Position numbers and translations under genes: made by a program. This document shows, in pieces, positions 18,214-28,406 of a stretch of DNA of 64,000 bases; position 1 is the first letter of the stretch, and every line of letters starts with the position of its first letter. This DNA comes from Mangrovibacterium lignilyticum (GTDB lineage Bacteria > Bacteroidota > Bacteroidia > Bacteroidales > Prolixibacteraceae), in NCBI RefSeq assembly GCF_010882175.1, contig NZ_WKLH01000002.1, positions 558,001-622,000 on the forward strand, in the 5' to 3' direction. The notes under the pieces are model-generated. The model was not told the origin of the DNA and did not search any database. It was given only the letters and a program-made list of their open reading frames with translations.

Positions 18214-19434
18214 CTAACGGGCGAATTTTTCCATTTCAAAATTTCGCTGAGGCACGTCACTGGAACTTGCTCGTTCTTTCAGATATTTTTCGAGCACCGT
18301 CAACACATATTTCAGTTTTTTCTTAGTCGTATCGACACCAAAACTAACCCGTATAGTTTGCTGAGCCACATCGTCACTAAGCCCAATTGCTTTCAATACG
18401 TGCGATGGTTTATTTTCTTGTGAACTACATGCAGAACCTGACGAAACAGCAATTCCATTGGAATCCAACATCATCATCAGCTCATTGTTCTGAATCCCGG
18501 GAAAACTCAAACTCAATGTATTAGATACGCCATTCACTACCGGCGAGTTTATTACTACATCGGGATAGATAGCCTTAACCTCCCGTTCAAAATAGTCTTT
18601 GAGCTCAACCATTTCTTCCGTTTTTTGAATTAAAATTCCGATTTGTTGGCAAGCCGTTCCAAACCCGGCAATATTGTGAATACTTTCCGTTCCTCCCCGC
18701 AGCCCTTCTTCCTGATGTCCACCATGAATAAACTGAATCATTGGTGCCGTAATTCTCGCGTATAACGCTCCAATTCCTTTGGGACCATATATTTTATGTG
18801 CCGAAAATGACGCGTAATCAACCCCTAAATCCCGGACATCAATTGGTATTTTCCCCAACGCCTGAACACAATCTGACAAGATCAGAACCCCTTTGTCTTT
18901 CGCTATTTTTGAGATTTCTTTAATATTTTGAACTGTCCCTAACTCGTTATTTGCCAACATGCAACATACCAAAAAAGTATCCTCATCGATCATCGAGCTC
19001 AAAACTTCCGGCTGCACAAAGCCATAAGAGTCTACCGGACAGTTTTCTACCACAATTCCCTGTGTTTCCAAATATTCGAGGGTATAAATAATGGAAGAAT
19101 GCTCTATTGGAGTTGAAATAATTTTCTTTTTTTTCGGATAAAACTGAAGGCTTAAGGATTTTAAAATAGCATTATTCGACTCTGTAGCACAACTGGTAAA
19201 ATAGATCTCGTGCGGACGCGCATTGATTGATTTTGCAACTCTTGTCCGCGCCTGTTCGAGCACTTTGTTCGCTTTCTTTCCGATGCGGTAACCAGATGAA
19301 GGATTTCCCCAATGGTGCTTCATTGATCGTTTCATCGTTTTCTGAACTTCTTTACAAATATTGGTCGTCGCATTATAATCGAGGTAAACACTTGATCGGT
19401 GTCGAAAAACTCGCTTTAGTCTGTTTAAGATCAT
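18214..19434 (-). CDS. Cysteine desulfurase (NifS/IscS-type)
   Basis: A class V PLP enzyme that takes sulfur from cysteine as a persulfide. PLP-binding Lys214 lies in FSAHKIYGPKG; the catalytic Cys336 lies in SSGSACSS; the opening YLDYNATT is typical. The 406-residue protein begins at an ATG 20 bases after the stop of the C_GCAxxG gene, so the two form an operon. The C-terminal tail has no scaffold-binding motif that I can name. Its neighbour suggests a dedicated sulfur relay rather than the general Isc/Suf system, but this is inference. Confidence 0.92.
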   Translation of the reverse strand: MILNRLKRVFRHRSSVYLDYNATTNICKEVQKTMKRSMKHHWGNPSSGYRIGKKANKVLEQARTRVAKSINARPHEIYFTSCATESNNAILKSLSLQFYPKKKKIISTPIEHSSIIYTLEYLETQGIVVENCPVDSYGFVQPEVLSSMIDEDTFLVCCMLANNELGTVQNIKEISKIAKDKGVLILSDCVQALGKIPIDVRDLGVDYASFSAHKIYGPKGIGALYARITAPMIQFIHGGHQEEGLRGGTESIHNIAGFGTACQQIGILIQKTEEMVELKDYFEREVKAIYPDVVINSPVVNGVSNTLSLSFPGIQNNELMMMLDSNGIAVSSGSACSSQENKPSHVLKAIGLSDDVAQQTIRVSFGVDTTKKKLKYVLTVLEKYLKERASSSDVPQRNFEMEKFAR

Positions 19435-19454
19435 AACAATTGATTCTTCCTGGA

Positions 19455-20315
19455 TTAATCTTCTGTGAGAGTTTCGATAATGGCCGCACAACCTCCATTT
19501 TCAATATATTCGGCATGTTCCTGAATACTGGCAAAAGTTTTGCCACAAATTCGGTTACAGGATAATTCGGAGTCTGTCTTCATATAGAATTTCCTCAAAA
19601 TACCTTTTATATCTGGTTGTTTGATTTTTGCTTGGTCTACTCCCTCGTTTTCCTTTACTAATCTGAGCGTTTTGTACCAAATAGCTGCACTAAAAGCACC
19701 GCAGGCATGCCCCTTCAAACCAATTCCACCAGCAAAACCTGCAACCATAACCATCTCTTCTTTAGAGCCTCCTAACCTCCTTACGACCTCAGAGGCACAA
19801 TTTGTAACCGAATGGACTTCATCCTTATTCACCTTAACATTCCCTTTCACCTCCTTAATGGCATCCGGAGTCCATTTATTAATCAGGCTGAAACAAGTGG
19901 AATGCGCATCCCCTAACAATGCTCTTTTCAAAAGGTATTTCCCATAGCCAATTTTGCTTTGGTGCTTTACACTTTGTATGTCCCAGCAGTTAATTGCCTT
20001 AGACTGTTTTTCAAATGTCTTGAACAGTTTCCCCGAAGCTTGTATGGTTGCACTGATAGCTTTCTTTTCATCATCGTATTCTTTTAGAGCCTCTGTTCCG
20101 ATAGAAAGTGCTGCACCCCAGAGCATGCCGCAAGGGAACTCTCGTTGGTAAATATAGCCGGTTAGTGGATTCGCTGCCTTTTCATGAGTCTTATACTGAT
20201 TATTTTTAAACTCCTTGTTCATCAGATAAAAGATAGCCTCAGTACACGAGCCGGTCCGCCAAAATTCCTTATGGGGCTCCTGATTTTCTTTCTTTTTGAT
20301 CACACTTCTCTTCAT
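19455..20315 (-). CDS. C_GCAxxG_C_C family redox protein, two modules
   Basis: The 286-residue protein carries the family signature in its second half (Cys173 in TNCASEVV, Cys205 in GFAGGIGLKGHACGAF, then Cys253 and Cys257) and a related set in its first half (Cys24, Cys62 in FPCGMLWGAALSIG, Cys110). Cys276 is close to the C-terminus. Family members (PF09719) are thought to be redox-active or metal-binding; the function is unproven. It has no signal peptide. The gene is first in a two-gene operon with the cysteine desulfurase. Confidence 0.85.
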   Translation of the reverse strand: MKRSVIKKKENQEPHKEFWRTGSCTEAIFYLMNKEFKNNQYKTHEKAANPLTGYIYQREFPCGMLWGAALSIGTEALKEYDDEKKAISATIQASGKLFKTFEKQSKAINCWDIQSVKHQSKIGYGKYLLKRALLGDAHSTCFSLINKWTPDAIKEVKGNVKVNKDEVHSVTNCASEVVRRLGGSKEEMVMVAGFAGGIGLKGHACGAFSAAIWYKTLRLVKENEGVDQAKIKQPDIKGILRKFYMKTDSELSCNRICGKTFASIQEHAEYIENGGCAAIIETLTED

Positions 20316-20649
20316 GTCCTACATTTAAAATTTTTTCTCCAAACATGTTTTCCACTTACCCCGAAAAAGCATTAATCGAATAACAGCACTTAAGACTCTT
20401 AATTTGATCTACACATTCCTAAATCTCGTTGCGAAAGAGATTCATCTGGAAAATTTACAACCTTTTCTGCTGGATATCTTTATTTAGAGGAATTCTTAAC
20501 AAAGCTTAACGAAGAGTTAAATAAGTACCGCTCTTATCTTTCCAAAACAAAAGAATTAAGGGCTCCACAACCTGTGAAACCCTTAATTTATAAATTGGTA
20601 CAATATCGTTTCCTTCCCTCAAGAAGCTATCTGATATTAAATTACGGCC
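20316..20649. other. Non-coding gap with a terminator-like hairpin
   Basis: No supported gene is seen in 334 bases. An inverted repeat AATTAAGGG/CCCTTAATT (20554-20562 and 20580-20588) lies 62 bases after the mutS2 stop on the - strand and is followed there by CTTTTGTTTTGG, so it can act as a weak mutS2 terminator. The rest is A/T-rich and should hold the promoter of the C_GCAxxG gene; no clear TAnnTTTG was found. Confidence 0.5.
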
Positions 20650-23139
20650 TTATCCCAACTCCACAATCGTAATTCCGGCACCACCAAACTGGACATGTTC
20701 ATCGCGACATGAATTTACCGCCGGCTCAGACTTCAGGTAATTTCGGATCATTTCTTTTAGAATGCCGCTTCCCTTTCCGTGTAGGATGCGCAGCTCGTGT
20801 ACATTAAGCATGATAGCTTCATCAATAAAAGCCTGAATATTGGTAATGGCTTCCTCTGCACGTTGCCCGCGAATATCGATATCGGGCTTAAAATTGAGAC
20901 GCTTAGCCGAGAGATTCTTATTGATGTTTGCCTTAGTCTGATTATAGGTCTTTTGTTCACGCTTAGCCTCATTGTTCGAAACAAGCGTCAGCTTCTTCCG
21001 GCTCACCGACGTACGTAATTGTCCAAAAGCCACAATTGCATTTTTGTCATTTAATTCCAGGACTTCACCAATAGTATCCTGTCCTTCAATTCGGACTTTA
21101 TCACCCTGTTCCAGTGATTTCTCTTCTTTGGGTTGAAGGGCCTTCTTCGCAGTTTCAGGAGTTGCTGCTTTCTTTTCTTTACGCTTTTCCTTCTTATTCT
21201 TCAGCTTATCAATTTTCCGTTGAATCCACTCGTCTTGGTCTGCATCGTTTTCAACCACTTCTTCTTTAAAAGTCTCCAATTGTTTCCGAATAGCCCTAGT
21301 CTTTTCCTTTTCAGCCTGGTTCTCCCGAATCTCGCGAATGGTATTTTCTACTTTTTTATTCGCTTCAGCCAAAATCCTGGCCGCTTCGGCTTTAGCCTCT
21401 TCCAGAATTTGTTTACGCTGGTCATTCAGCTTTTTTAAATCGGTTTCATACCTGGATGAAACGTCATCAAGGCTTTTTTCAACTTGGCGAATACGCTGTC
21501 GTTTGGACTCCCAATAACGCTTGTCACGCAAGATATCGCGCAGGTGCTTATCGAAGTCAATATGATCCTTTCCGATCTTGTTAGTCGCTTCCTGCAAAAT
21601 AATTTCGGGCATGCCAATTTTCCGGGCAATTTCAAAAGCGAACGAACTTCCCGGTTTTCCAATTTCCAACTGGAACAACGGTTCCATGCGATGCGAGTCA
21701 TACATCATCGCCCCGTTAACGATGCCTTCGGCCGACGAAGCGAAGTGTTTCAGGTTAGTATAGTGTGTTGTAATCACGCCGAAAGTTCCAGCCTGATTTA
21801 ACTGATCCAGAATGGCTTCGGCGATGGAACCACCCAACATGGGTTCGGTTCCCGTTCCAAATTCATCGATCAACACCAAGGTTTTTTCATTCGCATTTTT
21901 CAGAAAGAACTTCATGTTCATCAAATGCGAACTGTAGGTACTCAAGTCGTTCTCTATCGACTGTTCATCACCGATATCAATGAATATTTGCTCGAAAATG
22001 CCAGCCCGACTACTATCGTCAACCGGAATCAACAGCCCGCATTGCAACATGTATTGCAGTAAACCAACTGTTTTCAGACAAACTGATTTCCCCCCTGCGT
22101 TGGGACCGGAAATCAACAACAAATGATCCTTCTGACTCAGTGTTATCGAAAGTGGCACAACAGCCCTTTTTTCTTTTTCAAGGTTGAATTTTAGCAGCGG
22201 ATGCACCGCTTTCACCCATTCCAACTGACCTTCCCATTCTATTTTAGGCTTAATCGCATCCATTCGGTTGGCCAATTGTGCCTTCGCCCGAATGAAATCG
22301 ATTGTTCCCAGAAACTCGTACTGGTTCATCAATTCCGACAAATAAGGACGAATGTCATCTGAAAACTCAACTAATATTTTAACGATTTCTCGCTTCTCGG
22401 AATATTCCAGTTCGCGAATTTCGTTGTTCAACTCAACCACTTCGGCCGGTTCAATATAGGAGGTTTTACCGGTTGATGATTCATCATGCACAATGCCGCT
22501 AATCCGTCTTTTCATAGCTGAAGAAATCGGAATCACAGGCCGTCCATCACGAATAGACACACTTGCATCATCTTCAACCAAACCATCTCGTTGAGCTTGC
22601 TTTAAAATACTGTGAAGGCGTTTGGACACGTTACCTTGCTTCGAAAACAACTCGCAGCGAATGCGGGCCAATTCGGGAGAAGCATTATCACGAATCTTTC
22701 CGTGCTGATTCAAAATCTGGTCGATGCGTTGTTTTACGTAAGGGAAAACCTGCACTTCTTCCAGCAATTTTTTCAGGGTTGGATAGCTTTCTTCCTTTTG
22801 CTGAGTAAGAAAGCGAACGATAGCCATAATCGTTTCCAACGAACGTTTCAGATTAAACAGCTCATTGGTATCCAGAAAACGGCCTTCCGTCTTAATTTTA
22901 GCGAGCGCCGGCCGCATATCGAAGTAATAACTAACGGGAAAAGCGTCAGAATCCTGTAATAATTTTGAAAACTCATCGGTCAGAGCCAATTCAAAATTCA
23001 AATGTCCGGGTTTCGTCATGAATTCAATCTGGTCGACTTTATCTTGTCCGAGTGTACTCAGACAGATTCCCTTCAACAGATCCCGAATTCGATCGAAACC
23101 AATTTTAACTTCAAAATTATCAGGATAAATTTTTGCCAT
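20650..23139 (-). CDS. mutS2: MutS2 family endonuclease/ribosome rescue ATPase
   Basis: The 829-residue protein has a MutS core with Walker A GPNAGGKSV, the LIDEFGTGTEP Walker B region and the STYSSHLMNM segment, a long coiled coil (about residues 500-640, very rich in Lys and Glu) and a C-terminal Smr domain with DIRGQRAEEA and the catalytic LHGKGSG. MutS2 suppresses recombination or acts on collided ribosomes; it is not a mismatch-repair protein. The promoter just upstream (23159-23190) would give a very short leader. Confidence 0.93.
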   Translation of the reverse strand: MAKIYPDNFEVKIGFDRIRDLLKGICLSTLGQDKVDQIEFMTKPGHLNFELALTDEFSKLLQDSDAFPVSYYFDMRPALAKIKTEGRFLDTNELFNLKRSLETIMAIVRFLTQQKEESYPTLKKLLEEVQVFPYVKQRIDQILNQHGKIRDNASPELARIRCELFSKQGNVSKRLHSILKQAQRDGLVEDDASVSIRDGRPVIPISSAMKRRISGIVHDESSTGKTSYIEPAEVVELNNEIRELEYSEKREIVKILVEFSDDIRPYLSELMNQYEFLGTIDFIRAKAQLANRMDAIKPKIEWEGQLEWVKAVHPLLKFNLEKEKRAVVPLSITLSQKDHLLLISGPNAGGKSVCLKTVGLLQYMLQCGLLIPVDDSSRAGIFEQIFIDIGDEQSIENDLSTYSSHLMNMKFFLKNANEKTLVLIDEFGTGTEPMLGGSIAEAILDQLNQAGTFGVITTHYTNLKHFASSAEGIVNGAMMYDSHRMEPLFQLEIGKPGSSFAFEIARKIGMPEIILQEATNKIGKDHIDFDKHLRDILRDKRYWESKRQRIRQVEKSLDDVSSRYETDLKKLNDQRKQILEEAKAEAARILAEANKKVENTIREIRENQAEKEKTRAIRKQLETFKEEVVENDADQDEWIQRKIDKLKNKKEKRKEKKAATPETAKKALQPKEEKSLEQGDKVRIEGQDTIGEVLELNDKNAIVAFGQLRTSVSRKKLTLVSNNEAKREQKTYNQTKANINKNLSAKRLNFKPDIDIRGQRAEEAITNIQAFIDEAIMLNVHELRILHGKGSGILKEMIRNYLKSEPAVNSCRDEHVQFGGAGITIVELG

Positions 23140-23158
23140 CAGTTCTATTTTGCAGGCG

Positions 23159-23190
23159 CAAAAATAGCAAGAAGTACGGGTTATGCCAAA
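23159..23190 (-). promoter_or_regulatory. Promoter of mutS2
   Basis: On the - strand a -7 element TATTTTTG (complement of 23159-23166) is preceded after 20 bases by TTTG (complement of 23187-23190), which fits the Bacteroidota -33/-7 promoter. It overlaps the last codons of the response-regulator gene and leaves a leader of about 13 bases for mutS2. Confidence 0.65.
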
Positions 23191-23588
23191 GGTTTAAATT
23201 TTTCTTCGACCATCCGCAGGAAGTTTGCCGCAATAAAGGGCTTTCCTATATAGGCATCCATCCCGGCATCCAGACAGTGCTTGATATCTCCGTTGGCATC
23301 GCTTGCAGTCATTGCAATGATAAATGATTTTTTATCAAACTGCTGTTCCTTTTCGAACATCCGTATAACCAAGGTCGATTCACAACCATTCATCACCGGC
23401 ATCATGGCATCCATCAGGATCACATCGTAAGGAACTTCCTTGTATTTCTCGAATGCCTCCAAGCCATTGTAGGCGCTTTCGATTTCTTTAAAACGACCAC
23501 GCAACGACAAGGTTACAACCCGATGATTTATCGGGCTGTCATCAACCACTAATAGTTTTAAATTTGAGAAATCCTGTTCAACCGACAT
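23181..23588 (-). CDS. Single-domain (CheY-like) response regulator
   Basis: The 135-residue receiver has all the phosphotransfer residues: Asp16-Asp17 (VVDDSP), phospho-accepting Asp60 (VILMDAMMP), Thr94 (AMTAS) and Lys116 (IGKPF). No output domain is fused and no histidine kinase is next to it. It follows the AGCS symporter gene by 20 bases and is probably co-transcribed with it. Confidence 0.9.
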   Translation of the reverse strand: MSVEQDFSNLKLLVVDDSPINHRVVTLSLRGRFKEIESAYNGLEAFEKYKEVPYDVILMDAMMPVMNGCESTLVIRMFEKEQQFDKKSFIIAMTASDANGDIKHCLDAGMDAYIGKPFIAANFLRMVEEKFKPLA

Positions 23589-23608
23589 GCAATTTACAAC
23601 TAGATTAG

Positions 23609-25288
23609 TTAATCAACCGGAGCGCGTTCGTCTGGAAAACGATCTGAATATTCAACCCAAAAACTTTTCACTTCCGATTTCATTTCCTTCCTTAACAGCA
23701 GTATTCCAACTAAGTTTGGAATCGTCATCAAAGCTATGGTAATTCCCGATAATGTCCAAATAATAGTGGTATCGGTAAAGGATGCCAAAAAGAATCCAAT
23801 GACGTAGACAATACGGAAATAGACAACCCCTTTCGTGCCAAACATGAACGTTACAGCACGGTCACCGTAGTAACTCCAGGAGATGGCTGTAGAGAATGCA
23901 AAAAGCAGTAGTCCAATTGCTACAATATATTGTCCGAACTCGCCAAACCAACTTTTAGTAAAGGCAACAGTCGTCAGTGGCGCACTGTGAACAAGCGATT
24001 TTCCGACAAACGTTAGGTACTCATTATTCGGAATCACTCCATTGACCACAGTGACTGTTCCGTTATATGGCAGCCCATCTTCGAGCACCCGAATATTTTC
24101 GGCCACCGAACGAGCATGAAGTATTGTCAAATCATCTTGTACTTTTCCGCCCACAATTTTCAGATCACCGGTAAACTCTGGCAAATTAGTACGCCCTAAT
24201 AAGAAGTCGTGCAGCGCTTCCTGATCCTCCGGTTTAGATTCATCGTAGCGACTATCCATAACAACCACATCTGTCGTTTGAAACTGGTTTTCCACCTTTT
24301 CATTCCAAACTCCGGAAGAAAGAATGACCAGGCCTGTAAGCATACAAATGATAATCGTATCAATAAATGGTTCCAGCAGTGCAACCAAACCTTCCGAAAC
24401 CGGTTCGTGTGCACGGGCAGCCGCGTGAGCAATAGGTGCCGATCCCTGTCCTGCTTCGTTTGAAAACAATCCTCTGTTTACGCCGCGGTTAAATGCAAAT
24501 GCAAAACCCGCCCCCAGGAAGCCACCGGTAGCAGCTGTTCCGGTAAATACATCGCTAAAAATTGCAATGATGGAAGGAATAATATTTTCATAGTTATAAA
24601 GAATAACCGAGAGCGCACCAACCAAATAAATGAAGGCCATTAACGGCACCAGGCGCGATGTTACTTTGGCAATTCGTTTAATACCACCAATAATTACAAA
24701 GGCCAATAGCAATGCCAATACAGCACCTGTCAATATTTTATTAATACCGAAAGTTGCAAATAAGGAGTTAGAAATAGAATTGATCTGCGGCAAACTCCCT
24801 GTACCAAAAGAAGAAAGGACCGTAGCTATCGCAAAAATTACTGCCAGCCATTTCATGTTCAACCGGTTTTTCATGTAGTACATGGGGCCCCCGGCCATGG
24901 TTCCATCCTCCGTTTTTTCGCGATATTTATGAGATAGGGTAACTTCCACGAATTTGGTGGTCATCCCCAGCAGGGCAGTAACCAACATCCAAAATAACGC
25001 AGCAGGACCACCTAGGTGAATCGCCAAGGCCACGCCGGCAATATTACCTGTCCCAACCGTGCCGGACAAAGCTGTTGTCAAAGCCTGAAAGTGAGAAGTA
25101 TCTCCTGTATCATCGTCCTTATCAAACTTACCTCGGACTATTCGAACCGCATATTTCAGATAACGGAATTGGGGAAATTTCAGGTAAATGGTGTAAAACA
25201 AACCGGTTCCCAACAACAGGTAAACAAACCAGGAACTACCGCCAATATAACTATCGATCAGGGCAAGAAAATCATTCAACTTTGACAT
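23609..25288 (-). CDS. AGCS family alanine/glycine:sodium symporter
   Basis: The 559-residue membrane protein has the AGCS signature region [19 protein letters not shown] (about residues 76-94) and [19 protein letters not shown]. It is longer than usual (about 450) because of a soluble insert at residues 330-437 (starting [15 protein letters not shown], beta-rich) between membrane segments near the middle of the protein. This insert should lie outside the membrane. The start ATG gives the normal N-terminus. It heads a probable operon with the response regulator. Confidence 0.88.
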   Translation of the reverse strand: MSKLNDFLALIDSYIGGSSWFVYLLLGTGLFYTIYLKFPQFRYLKYAVRIVRGKFDKDDDTGDTSHFQALTTALSGTVGTGNIAGVALAIHLGGPAALFWMLVTALLGMTTKFVEVTLSHKYREKTEDGTMAGGPMYYMKNRLNMKWLAVIFAIATVLSSFGTGSLPQINSISNSLFATFGINKILTGAVLALLLAFVIIGGIKRIAKVTSRLVPLMAFIYLVGALSVILYNYENIIPSIIAIFSDVFTGTAATGGFLGAGFAFAFNRGVNRGLFSNEAGQGSAPIAHAAARAHEPVSEGLVALLEPFIDTIIICMLTGLVILSSGVWNEKVENQFQTTDVVVMDSRYDESKPEDQEALHDFLLGRTNLPEFTGDLKIVGGKVQDDLTILHARSVAENIRVLEDGLPYNGTVTVVNGVIPNNEYLTFVGKSLVHSAPLTTVAFTKSWFGEFGQYIVAIGLLLFAFSTAISWSYYGDRAVTFMFGTKGVVYFRIVYVIGFFLASFTDTTIIWTLSGITIALMTIPNLVGILLLRKEMKSEVKSFWVEYSDRFPDERAPVD

Positions 25289-25583
25289 AGGTGGATTTTA
25301 ATTTGATGCCTAAAATAGCATTTTGTTCTCTTCATCTGAAATTCTGAGTTCATTTTTCAGAATTAATTTACCAATGGTAGAAAAAAGCTGATTTTCTCCC
25401 ATAAAATGCAGCTTTTAAATTAAGATTCAATTTACCCAGTCGCATATTTTAAAGGTCTGTTTATTCTAAAATATCAACTTCATTGCCCTTAAATCGTATC
25501 AGACAAAAAATAAAAATTCAAAAGCGGTATTTAAATCGCTTTTTATCTATTTTTGTTATACAACGATTAAACAAATCCCGATT
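25289..25583. promoter_or_regulatory. Divergent non-coding region with a + strand -7 element
   Basis: A 295-base A/T-rich gap between the AGCS gene and the acidic protein gene. TATTTTTG at 25548-25555 fits the -7 consensus and lies 28 bases before the ATG at 25584. I see no small gene here. The AGCS promoter should also lie in this gap but is not clear. Confidence 0.5.
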
Positions 25584-25844
25584 ATGTTACCAAAATTTTT
25601 ACTTGCAGACAATTCTCAGGAATGCCCGGACACCATTTTTGTTGTTCACAACGAAGAGCCTAAATTCATTGTTGAAAGTGACATTGAAGATTTTTGGTCG
25701 AATCAGAAAGTACATTGGTTGAGTGAACCGCCGGTTTCGGAAGAATTAATCAAAGCTTTACTAGAGGATGCAGAGACTTTTCTGGATGATGAATTTGAAA
25801 GCCAGGACAACCTCTACGCCGAAGACGAAGATGATGAGGATTAA
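25584..25844 (+). CDS. Small acidic protein of unknown function
   Basis: The 86-residue protein (MLPKFLLADNSQECPDTIFV) has a compact N-terminal part and an extremely acidic C-terminus (ending AEDEDDED). No family is recognised. Its ATG sits downstream of a good -7 element, and it is followed by the pspC gene 18 bases later, so both are likely in one transcript. Small acidic proteins of this sort recur in Bacteroidota, but the function is unknown. Confidence 0.7.
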   Translation: MLPKFLLADNSQECPDTIFVVHNEEPKFIVESDIEDFWSNQKVHWLSEPPVSEELIKALLEDAETFLDDEFESQDNLYAEDEDDED

Positions 25845-25862
25845 TGAAAAGCTAAGCCACGT

Positions 25863-26069
25863 ATGAATGCATCCAACGAAAAGAAAAGACTAACACGCTC
25901 TAACGACAGAATGATTGCCGGAGTGCTGGCAGGCATAGCAGAGCATCTCGACCTGGATCCGACGATTGTGCGGGTTGCATATGTCTTGCTATCCATTTTC
26001 AGTGCTGGTTTTCCCGGGCTGTTGGTCTATATTATTCTATGGATCGTAATTCCTGAAAAAGGTTATTAA
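25863..26069 (+). CDS. PspC-domain membrane protein
   Basis: The 68-residue protein has the PspC domain (RLTRSNDRMIAGVLAGIAEH, then DPTIVRVAYVL) and a hydrophobic C-terminal span (GLLVYIILWIVIPEKGY). PspC proteins sense or protect the inner membrane under stress. Only the single domain is present, as in many Bacteroidota. It shares a transcript with the acidic-protein gene and is convergent with tex. Confidence 0.9.
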   Translation: MNASNEKKRLTRSNDRMIAGVLAGIAEHLDLDPTIVRVAYVLLSIFSAGFPGLLVYIILWIVIPEKGY

Positions 26070-26090
26070 TCTTCAGACAAGTGAAAACTG

Positions 26091-28226
26091 CTAATCCTGG
26101 GGGACATCTTTCAGGCTTAGCTGTATTCTCTTGCGGGCGATATCAACTTCGGTCACTTTTACTTTGACATGTTGATGCAGCTTCACAATTTCATTAGGAT
26201 CACTGATAAAGCGATCAGCCAACTGTGAAATATGCACCAAGCCATCTTGCTTGACGCCCACATCGACAAAAGCCCCAAACTTGGTAATATTAGTTACGAT
26301 CCCGGGCAAAACCATCCCTTCTTGCAGGTCTTCCACTTTAAAAATTCCATCCGCAAATTCAAACACTTTAATTCCCTTTCGAGGGTCACGTCCGGGTTTC
26401 GCTAATTCGTTTTTAATATCCGTTAATGTCGGCAAACCAACTTCAGCAGTCGCGTATCGCGATAATTCAAGTTGATCCAGCAAGGCTTTATTGGCGACCA
26501 AATCAGCAACCCCACATTTCAAGTCTTTAGCCATTTTCAGCACAACCGCATAAGACTCGGGGTGAACAGCAGAATTGTCCAAAGGATTTTTTGCGTCTGG
26601 TATTCGAAGAAAACCAGCTGCTTGCTCAAAAGCTTTTGCTCCCATTCTCGGCACTTTCATCAGTTCTTTACGAGATGTAAATGCTCCGTTCTCCTTCCGA
26701 TAATCAACGAGGTTTTGCGCCAACTGCGGCCCCAATCCGGAAATATAGGTGAGTAAGTGTTTCGACGCTGTATTTACATTGACCCCTACTTTGTTTACCG
26801 CTGACTCAACAACGGTGTCCAAACTTTCCTTCAGCATTTTCTGGTCCACATCGTGTTGATACTGTCCCACCCCAATCGATTTAGGATCGATTTTCACCAG
26901 CTCGGCCAATGGGTCCATCAAACGGCGGCCAATGGAGATCGCTCCCCGAACGGTGACGTCATACTGCGGAAATTCGTCTCGAGCGACCTTCGACGCCGAA
27001 TACACCGAAGCACCATCTTCTGAAACGACAAAAACTTTTAAGTCGCGGTCGTAGCGAAGTTTCTTCACAAAGTGTTCTGTTTCGCGACTGGCTGTTCCAT
27101 TGCCAATAGCAATCGCTTCTATTTGATAAGCACTCACCAATGAAGTGATTTTTCTGGCCGATTGTTTAGTTTCCTCCTGGGGTTTGTGCGGGTAAATGGT
27201 TTCGTTGTGCAGCAAATTTCCCTGAGCATCCAAACAAACCAACTTGCAGCCCGTACGATAGCCGGGATCGAGCGCTAATACCCTTTGCTGTCCCAAAGGT
27301 GCTGCCAATAACAACTGTCTCAGGTTTTCAGCAAATACCTGAATGGCCTCCTGATCAGCTTTTGTTTTGGACAGGTTCGAAAACTCCGTCTCCATAGATG
27401 GAGACAACAAGCGTTTGTAACTGTCTTTTAAAGCCTGCTCCACCTGATCGCCACACTCATTATTTGAGCGCACAAAAAAGCGATCCAAACGCTCCAGAAT
27501 ATCGTTTTCATCAGGAGCAATTGACAATCGCAGAAAACCTTCAGCCTCTCCTCTCCTCATTGCTAGAAGTCGATGCGAAGGGCAGCGCTTCAACGATTCC
27601 TCCCAATCGAAATAATCACGGTACTTGGCACCTTCATCTTCTTTATTTTTAACAACTTTACTCCGGATAACGCCTCCGATTTCGAAAGCACGACGGACCA
27701 TGTTCCGCGCTTTCTCATTTTCATTCATCCATTCGGCAACAATGTCGCGTGCACCCGACAAGGCATCGTCAGTCGATGTGACTTCTCCTTTTACAAATGA
27801 AAAAGCACGAGCTTCAATTTCTCGCTCCTGCTGTTTCATGATGATCTTTGCCAAAGGCTCCAAACCTTTATCTCGGGCAATGCTTGCCTTGGTCTTTCGC
27901 TTCGGTTTGTATGGCAAATAAATATCTTCCAATGCATTGCTTTCCCAGCACTGTTCAATCCGTTTCTGAAGATCATCTGTCAACAATTCCTGTTCGGCAA
28001 TCGTTTTCAAAATCGTTTCTTTTCGCTTGATCAATTCTTCAAATCGGGATTTCTCATCCTTAATCGCACCAATCTGCACTTCATCCAAACTTCCCGTGCG
28101 TTCTTTCCGGTAACGAGAGATGAATGGCACAGTCGCGCCATCGGTTAACAATTCGATTGTATTTTTTACCTGGTTGACGGCAAGCTTGAGATTGCCTGCT
28201 ATGAGTTGAATGATTTCTGAAGTCAT
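26091..28226 (-). CDS. tex: Tex, S1-domain RNA-binding transcription accessory protein
   Basis: The 711-residue protein has the Tex N-terminal helical domain, the YqgF-like RNase fold (LALDPGYRTGCKLV), two helix-hairpin-helix units (VGVNVNTASKHLLTYI, FTSRKELMKVPRMG) and a C-terminal S1 domain (GIVTNITKFGAFVDVGVKQD). The ATG at 28226 gives MTSEIIQLIAGNL, the normal start; 18 extra residues upstream are not part of the family. Tex binds structured nucleic acid during transcription. It is a single gene. Confidence 0.93.
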   Translation of the reverse strand: MTSEIIQLIAGNLKLAVNQVKNTIELLTDGATVPFISRYRKERTGSLDEVQIGAIKDEKSRFEELIKRKETILKTIAEQELLTDDLQKRIEQCWESNALEDIYLPYKPKRKTKASIARDKGLEPLAKIIMKQQEREIEARAFSFVKGEVTSTDDALSGARDIVAEWMNENEKARNMVRRAFEIGGVIRSKVVKNKEDEGAKYRDYFDWEESLKRCPSHRLLAMRRGEAEGFLRLSIAPDENDILERLDRFFVRSNNECGDQVEQALKDSYKRLLSPSMETEFSNLSKTKADQEAIQVFAENLRQLLLAAPLGQQRVLALDPGYRTGCKLVCLDAQGNLLHNETIYPHKPQEETKQSARKITSLVSAYQIEAIAIGNGTASRETEHFVKKLRYDRDLKVFVVSEDGASVYSASKVARDEFPQYDVTVRGAISIGRRLMDPLAELVKIDPKSIGVGQYQHDVDQKMLKESLDTVVESAVNKVGVNVNTASKHLLTYISGLGPQLAQNLVDYRKENGAFTSRKELMKVPRMGAKAFEQAAGFLRIPDAKNPLDNSAVHPESYAVVLKMAKDLKCGVADLVANKALLDQLELSRYATAEVGLPTLTDIKNELAKPGRDPRKGIKVFEFADGIFKVEDLQEGMVLPGIVTNITKFGAFVDVGVKQDGLVHISQLADRFISDPNEIVKLHQHVKVKVTEVDIARKRIQLSLKDVPQD

Positions 28227-28406
28227 ATCTGAGAATTGAAAATGCACACGAAGATAAGCAGATTTTAGGGAAGTCAACACTGTTCAACTACAGCGTTCAA
28301 TTGTATAATGTTCAAATTGATGAGGGTTAAGGAGAAAAGAATGAAAAACATTTCTCTCTCAAAAAATTCGTTCTGACTTGTTTAGTCTATCCGACTATAA
28401 AGAAAA

